Positions 54,517-61,593 of a stretch of 64,000 nt of DNA are shown in pieces. Below the pieces are notes generated by a model. It did not search any database. It worked only from the letters and a program-made list of their open reading frames with translations, and was not told where the DNA came from. Each line of letters starts with the position of its first letter. The first letter of the stretch is position 1. The stretch comes from Candidatus Accumulibacter proximus (GTDB lineage: Bacteria > Pseudomonadota > Gammaproteobacteria > Burkholderiales > Rhodocyclaceae), in NCBI GenBank assembly GCA_016709675.1, contig JADJMH010000014.1, positions 1 to 64,000 of the forward strand. The letters run 5' to 3'. Made by a program: the position numbers and the translations under genes.

Positions 54517-54831
54517 TCGACCGTAGCGGTTGAATGCCGTGCCCGCCAGCGGCGGAGCACGCTTCGACCGCCTACCGTGCTCAGTGGGCCCGCTTCGCCC
54601 GGATCGACACCGCACTTCAGCGATGTCGGCAAGCCGCTCCGGGTTGTCTTCGAATCCGCTGATGCTTCAAGGGCATAGCGTCACCCGGCCTCTCGTGCGC
54701 TTGTTCCTGTGCGAGGAGGAGCGGAAGACGCTGGAGCGATGAAGGAAGTCCGCCCCGCTGGCGAGTTTCATTTGCTTCCGGTGTTCAACCGTGCAACTGC
54801 GTCGCGACCCTTTTGGGCGTTGAATTCGGCA

Positions 54832-54949
54832 ACAATACAGTGAATTCCAGCCTCTGCTTGCCGCGCTCGCTTCGACGCTGCTTTGCCAGCTCCTGTCGGA
54901 CTCAGAAATTTATAATACTGTCCCCGTATTTGGCGTCCCCGTATTTGGC
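54832..54949. repeat. Dispersed repeat copy A with duplicated tail
   Basis: About 95 bp (54832-54926) matching 57963-58059, including the identical block TTCGACGCTGCTTTGCCA. It begins ACAATACAGTGAATTCC and ends ATACTGTCCCCGTA, so the two ends are imperfect inverted repeats. The tail GTCCCCGTATTTGGC is duplicated exactly (54920-54934 and 54935-54949). It looks like a REP/MITE-type element. About 310 bp upstream of it, 54517-54831, holds no supported gene. Confidence 0.8.
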
Positions 54950-55004
54950 GGCGCGCCGCGACAGGGCGGCTGCGGTCGACCACGAAAATGGGCGGGATTT
55001 CGTA

Positions 55005-55292
55005 TCAGGCGGTGGTGAGGTCCGGCACGCCGATCGCCAGCGCATCGGCAATCGCTCGCAAGGTCTGCAGCGCCCCGACACGCCTGCGCATTTCGATCTG
55101 GCACAAATATGCCTTGCTGGTTCCCGCTTTGGCAGCGAGCGCCGCCTGCGTCAGGCCGCGCTGTTCGCGCCATACTTTTACTGGCTGCTCGCCTTCCAGC
55201 AGGGCGTTTACCACTGCGGCGGGAATGCGAAAGCCATCGTCCGCGGCGTGCGCCGCATTGGCCAGCGCGGCATCGGCAGATTCTCTGCGCAT
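55005..55292 (-). CDS. XRE-family HTH protein, truncated antitoxin paralogue
   Basis: 95 aa from MRRESADAALANAAHAADDG. The HTH (LTQAALAAKAGTSKAYLCQI followed by EMRRRVGALQTLRAIADALA) is nearly identical to the antitoxin at 56372-56743. It lacks that protein's N-terminal 40 residues (MTDIQFIERDGKREFAV region). It follows the XRE gene at 55298 by 5 bp. Confidence 0.65.
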   Translation of the reverse strand: MRRESADAALANAAHAADDGFRIPAAVVNALLEGEQPVKVWREQRGLTQAALAAKAGTSKAYLCQIEMRRRVGALQTLRAIADALAIGVPDLTTA

Positions 55293-55297
55293 CGCAA

Positions 55298-55576
55298 TCA
55301 GGCGACCGCCAGGGCGACCTTGTGGCCGGCGCGAGTCGCCAGCGTGACGAGCATGTCGAGGCTGAACTTCTCCCACTTGCCGCGAACCAGATCGGAAACG
55401 CGGGACTGCCCGATGCCGAGTTGGCTGGCTGCTTCCGTTTGGGTCCAGCCGCGCTCGACGATGGTTTCACGCAAGCGCGCCATCAAATCGGCGCGCATGG
55501 CCAGCAGCGCCGATTCCTCGGGCGAAAAACCTAGATCGGCAAACACGTTGCCTGAAGACTCGCTGATCGTTTCCAT
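55298..55576 (-). CDS. XRE-family antitoxin of the HigB-like toxin
   Basis: 92 aa. HTH RLRETIVERGWTQTEAASQL and GIGQSRVSDLVRGKWEKFSL, ending TRAGHKVALAVA, typical of small XRE (HTH_37-type) antitoxins. Encoded 3 bp after its toxin, the reverse-order (toxin first) arrangement of HigBA-like modules. Confidence 0.85.
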   Translation of the reverse strand: METISESSGNVFADLGFSPEESALLAMRADLMARLRETIVERGWTQTEAASQLGIGQSRVSDLVRGKWEKFSLDMLVTLATRAGHKVALAVA

Positions 55577-55579
55577 CGT

Positions 55580-55909
55580 TCAAACTCCAATCTGCCGATA
55601 CCGGCGTGCCGCCAGCGTGATGTCCTCGACGCGGGTCTTCTGCGTCTTTTTCCGGAAGGCATGCAATACGTAGATACCATCCTCGAACTTGGCGACATAA
55701 ATCACCCGCCACTCGCCCTGCACATGCAGGCGAATCTCGTAAGCCCCCGGCCCGACGTTGAGCATCGGCTTGAAATCCGAAGGCATCAGGCCGCACTGCA
55801 CGGCATGAAGCTCAAAACCCGCTGCCCGCCGTGCCTCGGCAGGAAAGTCCTTCATGTCGTCGAGGCTGGAACCAACGAAGCGTAATGGTTTCATGCGCTG
55901 ATTATCCAA
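55580..55909 (-). CDS. RelE/HigB-type (Gp49-like) toxin
   Basis: 109 aa. RFVGSSLDDMKDFPAEARRA, YEIRLHVQGEWRVIYVAKFE and VYVLHAFRKKTQKT-like (here GIYVLHAFRKKTQKTRVED) are the phage Gp49-like/HigB signature. Predicted ribosome-dependent mRNA endonuclease. An imperfect CAAAT...ATTTG inverted repeat near 55920-55940 may be the operator. Confidence 0.87.
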   Translation of the reverse strand: MDNQRMKPLRFVGSSLDDMKDFPAEARRAAGFELHAVQCGLMPSDFKPMLNVGPGAYEIRLHVQGEWRVIYVAKFEDGIYVLHAFRKKTQKTRVEDITLAARRYRQIGV

Positions 55910-56079
55910 CTACCTAGACAAATTATCAAAGTATTTGTATAACTCGCTCGTCCTGACGCCCATTCCAGATTCAGCGCCAGCAGGCGACGGCGATGCATTC
56001 GCTGATGGCGACCCTCTCGCGCTGCCGCTCACCTTGCCGCATCGTTGGCACTTCACGTTATTGCCATCGTGAAACGGGA

Positions 56080-56307
56080 TCAGGCAGCGGCGTAGCGACG
56101 CAATTCGACTTGAACGCCGGCGCGGACGGCCGCTTCGGCGGCGTGAAGCAGATTGGCTGAGGTGGTTTCATCGATGAATTCCTCGCCGCAATTGTCACAA
56201 ACCTGCGCCGGGACATCCTTGAACAACAAGGTCGTCAGATCGCGCTCCAGCGTGACGCTGGCGAAGCCGGGACGGGTGTGGCCACATCTGCAAATTGGGC
56301 AAATCAT
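56080..56307 (-). CDS. YgiT-type zinc-finger antitoxin-like protein, partner toxin not found
   Basis: 75 aa. Two CxxC pairs (MICPICRCG and VCDNCGEEFID) form the MqsA/YgiT N-terminal zinc knuckle. The sequence ends in LLHAAEAAVRAGVQVELRRY. The toxin gene usually just upstream (DUF4258 or MqsR-like) is absent: only 64 bp separate it from the next antitoxin gene. Confidence 0.82.
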   Translation of the reverse strand: MICPICRCGHTRPGFASVTLERDLTTLLFKDVPAQVCDNCGEEFIDETTSANLLHAAEAAVRAGVQVELRRYAAA

Positions 56308-56371
56308 GGCTTCTTCCTCTCGAAACCCGGCCCCCAGAGCGCGGGGGTGGGTTCATGATTTGGCGTTGGAA

Positions 56372-56743
56372 TCAATTCTCGAGCAATTCGTTAACACTGA
56401 CTGCCAGCGCATCTGCAATCGCCCGCAAGGTCTTCAGTGCCCCGACACGCTTGCGTGTTTCGATCTGGCACAAATATGCCTTGCTGATTCCCGCTTTGGC
56501 AGCGAGCGCATCCTGCGTCAGGCCGCGCTGTTCGCGCCAGACTTTCAGCGGCTGCTCGCCGTCCAGCAAGGCATGGGCGACAGCGGCAGGGATGCGGAAG
56601 CCGTCGTCGGCAGCCCGCACGGAGTCGAATAGCGCCGCATCGTCGGCATCTTCCAGCGCGACGGATAGGCGTTCATACAACTCGATGGGAATCACCGCGA
56701 ACTCGCGCTTGCCATCACGTTCAATAAATTGAATGTCAGTCAT
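56372..56743 (-). CDS. XRE-family antitoxin of a RelE-type toxin
   Basis: 123 aa. A Phd-like start MTDIQFIERDGKREFAVIPI precedes a C-terminal HTH (LTQDALAAKAGISKAYLCQI followed by ETRKRVGALKTLRAIADALA). The start overlaps the toxin stop by 4 bp. Intact, unlike its toxin. Confidence 0.85.
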   Translation of the reverse strand: MTDIQFIERDGKREFAVIPIELYERLSVALEDADDAALFDSVRAADDGFRIPAAVAHALLDGEQPLKVWREQRGLTQDALAAKAGISKAYLCQIETRKRVGALKTLRAIADALAVSVNELLEN

Positions 56744-56997
56744 TGATACACACCTCCACGCGGCGTCACGGTCAACACATGAATCACGAGCCGTCCGCCT
56801 TCGATTTGATAAATCACTCGCCAGTCGCCCACCCGCAAGCGATACGCCTCACGACCGATCAGCTTCTTGACGTTGTTGTTCGCCGCACGAGGGTCAGCTG
56901 CCAGAAGTTCGATCTTGCCGCGTATTTGTAGCGACACGTTACGCGGCATCACCTTCCGGGCTTTGACCGAATCGCGGGTGTACTCGATCTGCTACAT
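56740..56997 (-). pseudogene. RelE-type toxin with a nonsense codon at position 2
   Basis: From the natural ATG at 56997 the frame reads Met-stop-QIEYTRDSVKARKVMPRNVS and continues in frame to the end of a normal RelE fold (IGREAYRLRVGDWRVIYQIE, VIHVLTVTPRG). The stop (TAG, 56994-56992) replaces the tyrosine codon usual at position 2 (MYQIEYTRD). Restart at GTG 56952 or ATG 56949 would lose the first beta strand. The antitoxin remains intact. Confidence 0.85.
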
Positions 56998-57005
56998 GGT
57001 TGCAT

Positions 57006-57022
57006 GTTAGCAAAAAGCTAAC
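57006..57022. promoter_or_regulatory. Inverted repeat, probable operator of the RelE-type locus
   Basis: GTTAGC/GCTAAC around an A5 loop, 9 bp upstream of the toxin ATG. Position and symmetry fit autoregulation by the XRE antitoxin. Confidence 0.5.
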
Positions 57023-57028
57023 TAGAAG

Positions 57029-57769
57029 TTAAATCTGATTTCTGTGTGAATCGTTCGTATCGTAAAGACTTCCCTGGCTTCGAACGAGATCGTTCAAAAG
57101 CTCTCCGATACAGGTAATGAGGGCGGATTGGCGGTTGTATTCGGATTCCATGAAGGGATCGGCCCAGCGGGCTGGGTATGCTTGATCGTCGTAAACGAAA
57201 GCGGCGAATTTCAGCCCGTGGGGCTGAGTGTCGCAGCCTGTTACATCGACCGAATAAGGTGTCTGGATGACGCTGCGATGCTTGGAGTGATTCACGATAT
57301 CGGCCAGATGTCGGTAATCCTCGTGGTTGATCAGTTCCTGGAGACGAACACTCACTGCGCCGGCGGACAATAGCGCCTGAACTTTGTGCAGATAAACGCG
57401 CTTGGGTGGTAGTCGGGTTGCCTTGTGCAAATTCAATCCCAGCGCGAAGTAGATGGCATGCGCCAGGATGTCCGAGAGGCTGTGCAGGCTTTGAAGGAAT
57501 GCCACGACGTGCGCTTCGGCGAATTTCCTCCTGCTGGCGAATTCGTGGTGGGCATTGCGGTTGGCTCCGAAGATAAGATCGACAAGGATGGCTTGGTCAT
57601 CACGGTCGTTCAGCACTTCACCCAGAATTCGCTTGCTTTCCTGATAATGGAAACGGGCGTAGGTCTGCCGGTCGACAATGGAATTGAGCGACGGAGAGAG
57701 GCATTCGCGCTGCTCGTCGCCAAACAGAAATGTCACATCCTCCCTGAGTTGTTCAAGATTCCAAGTCAT
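57029..57769 (-). CDS. Hypothetical protein, possibly HEPN-like
   Basis: 246 aa, mostly helical (EFASRRKFAEAHVVAFLQSL and LSDILAHAIYFALGLNLHKA). The segment LADIVNHSKHRSVI (N-x-x-KHR) recalls HEPN-type helical proteins, but no firm family assignment can be made. It overlaps the tail of the methyltransferase remnant and lies immediately upstream of the RelE-type locus on the same strand. Confidence 0.5.
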   Translation of the reverse strand: MTWNLEQLREDVTFLFGDEQRECLSPSLNSIVDRQTYARFHYQESKRILGEVLNDRDDQAILVDLIFGANRNAHHEFASRRKFAEAHVVAFLQSLHSLSDILAHAIYFALGLNLHKATRLPPKRVYLHKVQALLSAGAVSVRLQELINHEDYRHLADIVNHSKHRSVIQTPYSVDVTGCDTQPHGLKFAAFVYDDQAYPARWADPFMESEYNRQSALITCIGELLNDLVRSQGSLYDTNDSHRNQI

Positions 57770-57956
57770 GGTCGGTATTCACTGAGCGCTGCCAGGCCGC
57801 GTTCGATCTTTCCAGATTCAATGTCAGCAGGCGGCGGAGGATTTCGTCGTCGGGCATCGCCGGGGTGTAGTCGGCCCAGCCGTAGGCGGCGGCGACGGCG
57901 GCGTCGAGCGCCTTGTGGGCGAGGTCGAGCCAGGCGGGGCGGGCGTTGGGCTGGTT
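57753..57956 (-). pseudogene. C-terminal remnant of a class I DNA methyltransferase
   Basis: NQPNARPAWLDLAHKALDAA, VAAAYGWADYTPAMPDDEIL and RRLLTLNLERS is the conserved C-terminal end of large MmeI/Eco57I-like DNA methyltransferases. It stops abruptly at repeat copy B. The matching N-terminus lies at 58990-59206 on the same strand, and the core is gone. Confidence 0.8.
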
Positions 57957-57960
57957 CCGG

Positions 57961-58059
57961 GGACAGTATAGTGAATTCCCGCCGCTGCTTGCTGCGCCCG
58001 CTTCGACGCTGCTTTGCCATCTCCTGTCGGAATCAGCAAGTCAGGATACTGTCTCCGTA
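57961..58059. repeat. Dispersed repeat copy B
   Basis: GGACAGTATAGTGAATTCC at the left and GGATACTGTCTCCGTA at the right form terminal inverted repeats (GGACAGTAT against ATACTGTC). The interior aligns with copy A at 54832-54926. Confidence 0.82.
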
Positions 58060-58192
58060 ATTCCCTGTCTCCGTAATTCCCTGTCTCCGTAATTCCCTGT
58101 CTCCGTAATTCCCTGTCTCCGTAATTCCCTGTCTCCGTAATTCCCTGTCTCCGTAATTCCCTGTCTCCGTAATTCCCTGTCCCCGGAATTCC
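58049..58192. repeat. Nine tandem 16-bp units
   Basis: The unit CTGTCTCCGTAATTCC is repeated eight times exactly from 58049, then once as CTGTCCCCGGAATTCC (58177-58192). It is an amplification of the right end of repeat copy B. There are no spacers, so it is not a CRISPR array. Confidence 0.95.
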
Positions 58193-58270
58193 GATGTTCC
58201 GAAAGTCCTTGCGGCGCCTTGCTCCCCGAAATATCATCATTGTTGAAATTTTCCACAACCGGAGCGAGCC

Positions 58271-58537
58271 ATGGCTACCATGAACTTCAGCGTTCCTGAC
58301 GACGTCAAGGAAAGCTTCAACCAGACCTTTGCCAATCAAAACAAGAGCGCCATCGTGAGCCGCCTGTTGCAGGAAGCCGTCGTACAGGCGCGGCGCAAGG
58401 CGCAAAGCGACGCAGCATTCATGCGCATCCTCGCACGCCGACAACAGGCGCCACACGTTTCCAGCGAAGAGATCCTGCAAGTGCGCGACGATATCCGGGC
58501 CGAATCCGACAGCGCCCACGACAGTCCGGCGCGATGA
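58271..58537 (+). CDS. vapB: Ribbon-helix-helix antitoxin of VapC
   Basis: 88 aa. MATMNFSVPDDVKESFNQTF then NKSAIVSRLLQEAVVQARRK is a CopG/RHH-type DNA-binding fold, with an acidic toxin-binding tail. It overlaps vapC by 4 bp (ATGA). Confidence 0.82.
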   Translation: MATMNFSVPDDVKESFNQTFANQNKSAIVSRLLQEAVVQARRKAQSDAAFMRILARRQQAPHVSSEEILQVRDDIRAESDSAHDSPAR

Positions 58538-58959
58538 CCCGCTTTGTGATCGACGCCAGCGTCGCCATCAAATGGTTCCTGCCTGACGCGACGGACGAAG
58601 CCAATGCGCTGCAAGCGCTGGACCTGTTTCTTCGACTGCGGGCGGCGGAAGTCTCACTGGTGCAGCCGGCGCACTGGAAAGCCGAAGTGGCCAGCGTCCT
58701 GGCGCGCCGAGTGCCGACCACTGCCGCCGCCGACCTCGACGACCTGAACCTGCTCGAAGGTATCCAGATCATCGACACACCGCTGATCTATCGTCGCGCC
58801 GTGGAGCTTGCCATCGGCTTGTCACACCACCTGTTCGACACGCTGTACCACGCCACCGCGCTCGAAAGCGAGGCGGTCATGATTACTGCCGACCGCCGCT
58901 ACCATGACAAGGCGGCCCATCTTGGACGCATCATGCTGCTTGAACAGCTTGCCGCTTGA
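58534..58959 (+). CDS. vapC: PIN-domain ribonuclease toxin
   Basis: 141 aa. PIN acidic residues: D7 (FVIDASVAIKWF), E in HWKAEVASVLARR, D in HHLFDTLYHATAL and D in MITADRRYHDKA. All four metal ligands are present, so it is predicted active. VapC toxins cut tRNA or rRNA. Confidence 0.9.
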   Translation: MTRFVIDASVAIKWFLPDATDEANALQALDLFLRLRAAEVSLVQPAHWKAEVASVLARRVPTTAAADLDDLNLLEGIQIIDTPLIYRRAVELAIGLSHHLFDTLYHATALESEAVMITADRRYHDKAAHLGRIMLLEQLAA

Positions 58960-58989
58960 ACGAACCCGAATTGAATCTGGGAGTTCCGG

Positions 58990-59206
58990 GGTTGTTCTCC
59001 CAGCCGAAGCGCCCGCGCATCCAGACGTCGGCCCAGCCGTCGCCGCCGCCGGACTTGCCGGCGCCGCGCTCGAAGCAGTAGTTGTCGGGGTCGCGCGGCT
59101 TGGCGACGCCGAGCAGTTCGCAAAGGTCGTCGAACCAGGCCTGCGCGCCGGCGCGCTCGGTGAGCGGGTTGTTCTTCCAGAGGGCGATGAATTCTTCGGG
59201 CGTCAT
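58990..59206 (-). pseudogene. N-terminal remnant of a class I DNA methyltransferase
   Basis: From the ATG at 59206: MTPEEFIALWKNNPLTERAG, AQAWFDDLCELLGV, CFERGAGKSGGGDGWADVWM then RGRFGWENN. This is the typical start of large N6-adenine methyltransferases (MmeI-like). Homology ends near 58990, before any SAM motif. Confidence 0.82.
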
Positions 59207-59343
59207 GCCGGCAGTGTAACCGGGATGGCGGGAACGAAGAACCGGCACAGCCAGCCCTGACGCATGACTGGCGAAACCCAGTCGCAGCAAGGCGGGCAGC
59301 CGCAAGAAGAGCGTTCGCAAAGGGGGGCCAAATACGTTTTTTG

Positions 59344-59388
59344 GATTTGACACGTGTCAAATCGCCGCAGGGATGCCATCAATATAAT
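59344..59388 (+). promoter_or_regulatory. FNR/CRP-type operator and -10 element of the cytochrome operon
   Basis: A perfect 20-bp palindrome at 59344-59363 with core TTGAC-N4-GTCAA. A consensus TATAAT is at 59383-59388, with no -35 hexamer at normal spacing. Taking +1 at about 59395, the palindrome centre (59353.5) falls at -41.5, the class II activator position of FNR/CRP-family regulators. The leader to the GTG start would be 41 nt. Confidence 0.75.
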
Positions 59389-59435
59389 CAAAGACTAATA
59401 ATTACCACCGGCACCGGTTCAGGATTCCTAGCGAC

Positions 59436-61007
59436 GTGAGTTTTCACACAGCATTGCGCAAGGGCGCGAGCAGCGTTTTTCTGCGCATCGAAGAAGCTCT
59501 CGACGTACCCTTCGGCGGCCTGGACAACCCGCTGCGCCATCTCGGCGCCATCGGTCTGTATCTCCTGTGGATCGTCGTCGGTACGGGGCTCTATCTGTAC
59601 ACCGTGCTTGACACCGGCATCGAGGCGGTCTACCGATCGATCGGCTACCTCTCAACTGAGCAGTGGTACCTCGGCGGCGTCCTGCGCAGCCTCCACCGCT
59701 ATGCGGCCGATGGCTTCATGCTGGTGATGCTGCTGCACCTGGTTCGCGAATGGTGTTACGGGCGTTACCACGGCTTCCGCCTGTATTCGTGGATGACCGG
59801 CATCCCTCTGATCTGGCTTGCCTATGCGGCAGGCATCGGCGGCTACTGGATCGTCTGGGACCAGTTGGCGCAGTTGTCGGCCACTGCCACCGCCGAACTG
59901 CTCGACTGGCTGCCGATCTTCAGCGAGCCATCGGCGCGCAACTTCATGTCGCCGGACTCGATCAGCGACCGCTTTTTCACCATGCTGGTGTTCATCCACA
60001 TCGGCATCCCGCTACTGCTGATCCTTGGTCTCTGGGCGCATGTGCATCGCATCAGCCATGTCGATTACCTGCCCTCGCGGCGCGCCATGGTCGCCACGCT
60101 GGCTATCCTGATCGGCCTCTCGCTGCTCAAGCCGGCGCTCAGCAACCCGCCAGCGAATCTGGCGACCATACCCGGCGCACTCGATTTCGACTGGTTCATC
60201 CTGTTCCTTCATCCGCTGACCGACTTCAGCTCGCCGGCGATCATCTGGTCGCTGCTGTTCGGGGTCACCGCCCTGCTCTTCGCGCTGCCTCTGCTGCCTC
60301 ACCCCAGACCACAGCCGGCAGCGGTCGTCGATCCGGCGAACTGCACGGGCTGCAACCGCTGTCTGGCCGACTGCCCCTACGCCGCGATCGCGATGACCCA
60401 GCACCCGAGCCGGCCGGGTTTCAGGCTTGCCGTCGTCGATGCCGACCTTTGCGCTGCCTGCGGCATCTGCGCCGGCTCCTGCCCTTCCTCGACGCCTTTC
60501 CGCCGCCGGGAAGCCCTCGTTACCGGCATCGACATGCCGCAGCAGCCGGTCAATGCGCTGCGCGAACAACTCGAAGCTGCGCTCGCACGACTCGAAGGCC
60601 GTACCAGGATAGTCATCTTTGCCTGCGCGCGCGGTGCCGAAGCCGGAACACTGGCCGCCGTCGATACCGCGGTGATCGGCCTGATCTGCACCGGCATGCT
60701 GCCACCGGCCTTCATCGAATACGCGCTGCGCGGCGGTGCCGACGGGGTGCTGGTGGCAACCTGCCGCAACGGTGGCTGTGAGTTCCGCCTCGGCGACCAG
60801 TGGACCAGCCAACGCCTGCTCGGCCAGCGTGAACCACATCTGCGCAGGACGGTTCCGCCATCGCGCCTGCAACTGCTTGCCGCCTCGGCCCACGATGACC
60901 GGACGCTGGCCGAAGGACTGGCCGAATTCAGAGCCCGGCTCGAGGCCCTGCCGGCTGCCAGTGACAGACTTCCACCCTATCTGCGGAGCGCTTCCCATCA
61001 TGCTTAA
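59436..61007 (+). CDS. Cytochrome b fused to two [4Fe-4S] clusters and an MvhD-like iron-sulfur domain
   Basis: 523 aa, GTG start. Residues 1-285: a cytochrome b/b6-type membrane domain with both bis-His heme pairs at 14-residue spacing (H87/H101 in SLHRYAADG and LLHLVREW; H188/H202 in FIHIGIP and WAHVHRI). Residues 300-352: a bacterial ferredoxin domain, CTGCNRCLADCP and CAACGICAGSCP, all eight cysteines present. Residues about 390-460: an MvhD/HdrA-type domain (IVIFACARG, LICTGMLPPAFIEYALRGGA, DGVLVATCRNGGCEFRLG) with C397, C418, C443 and C448. One cysteine of the usual FxCxWC motif is missing. It looks like a quinone-reactive heme b module wired to soluble FeS carriers. The next ATG overlaps by 8 bp. 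Confidence 0.9.
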   Translation: MSFHTALRKGASSVFLRIEEALDVPFGGLDNPLRHLGAIGLYLLWIVVGTGLYLYTVLDTGIEAVYRSIGYLSTEQWYLGGVLRSLHRYAADGFMLVMLLHLVREWCYGRYHGFRLYSWMTGIPLIWLAYAAGIGGYWIVWDQLAQLSATATAELLDWLPIFSEPSARNFMSPDSISDRFFTMLVFIHIGIPLLLILGLWAHVHRISHVDYLPSRRAMVATLAILIGLSLLKPALSNPPANLATIPGALDFDWFILFLHPLTDFSSPAIIWSLLFGVTALLFALPLLPHPRPQPAAVVDPANCTGCNRCLADCPYAAIAMTQHPSRPGFRLAVVDADLCAACGICAGSCPSSTPFRRREALVTGIDMPQQPVNALREQLEAALARLEGRTRIVIFACARGAEAGTLAAVDTAVIGLICTGMLPPAFIEYALRGGADGVLVATCRNGGCEFRLGDQWTSQRLLGQREPHLRRTVPPSRLQLLAASAHDDRTLAEGLAEFRARLEALPAASDRLPPYLRSASHHA

Positions 61008-61497
61008 ACCCGCTGCCATCGTCGGCCAGGTGATCCTCTACGGCGCTTTTGCCGCGTTCATCGGCACCTTTGCCACCTGGCCGAAATACCAGCAGATCCC
61101 GAGCGACGTCGCCTTGATCAAACTGTCGATCAGTCACCTCGGCGAACGCGAGTGTCGCAAGCGAACGCCTGAAGAGCTGGCGAAAATGCCGCCGAACATG
61201 CGCGCGCCGCTGGATTGCCCGCGCGAGCGCTCCGACATCCGGCTCGAAATGGATCTCGACGGCGAGCCGATCTTCCGCACCGTGCTGCACCCGACCGGCC
61301 TCTACAAGGACGGCGTCTCGACGGTGTACAAGCGCTTTGAGGTCAAGGCGGGTAGCCACCGGCTGACGGTCAGGATGGACGACAACCTCGAAAAGCCGGG
61401 CTTCGATTACGTCAAGGATGAGCAGATCACCCTCGCCCCGGCGCAGGTGATGGTGGTCGACTTCAATCCGGACCGTGGCGGCCTGTTCTTCAAATGA
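61000..61497 (+). CDS. Membrane-anchored unknown protein between the two cytochrome b fusions
   Basis: 165 aa from MLKPAAIVGQVILYGAFAAF, an N-terminal TM anchor. The rest is a periplasmic beta-rich domain (DVALIKLSISHLGERECRKR, DIRLEMDLDGEPIFRTVLHP, HRLTVRMDDNLEKPGFDYVK). No heme or FeS motif; two cysteines (ERECRKR, LDCPRERSD). It overlaps the upstream gene by 8 bp and lies 96 bp before the second cytochrome b gene, so an accessory or assembly role in the same complex is inferred. Confidence 0.7.
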   Translation: MLKPAAIVGQVILYGAFAAFIGTFATWPKYQQIPSDVALIKLSISHLGERECRKRTPEELAKMPPNMRAPLDCPRERSDIRLEMDLDGEPIFRTVLHPTGLYKDGVSTVYKRFEVKAGSHRLTVRMDDNLEKPGFDYVKDEQITLAPAQVMVVDFNPDRGGLFFK

Positions 61498-61593
61498 TCG
61501 CTGCCCGCCCTGAACGATCCGGATGCTGCTCCTGGCTTCGCCCGCCCGTGGCCGGCACTTACATCCTACCCATTTCCTGAGCTGACATCGACC

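Noticed and set aside
58049..58192. Regular short repeats looking like a CRISPR array
   Set aside because: Units are 16 bp, directly abutting, with no spacers and no cas genes.
58041..58256. Open frame encoding a repetitive GDRELRRQGITETGNY peptide
   Set aside because: The 16-bp unit is not a multiple of three, so the frame cycles through a non-coding tandem repeat; no ribosome site or homologue.
59347..59388. TTGACA (59347-59352) as -35 of the cytochrome promoter
   Set aside because: The spacer to TATAAT would be 30 bp; the hexamer is part of the palindromic operator instead.
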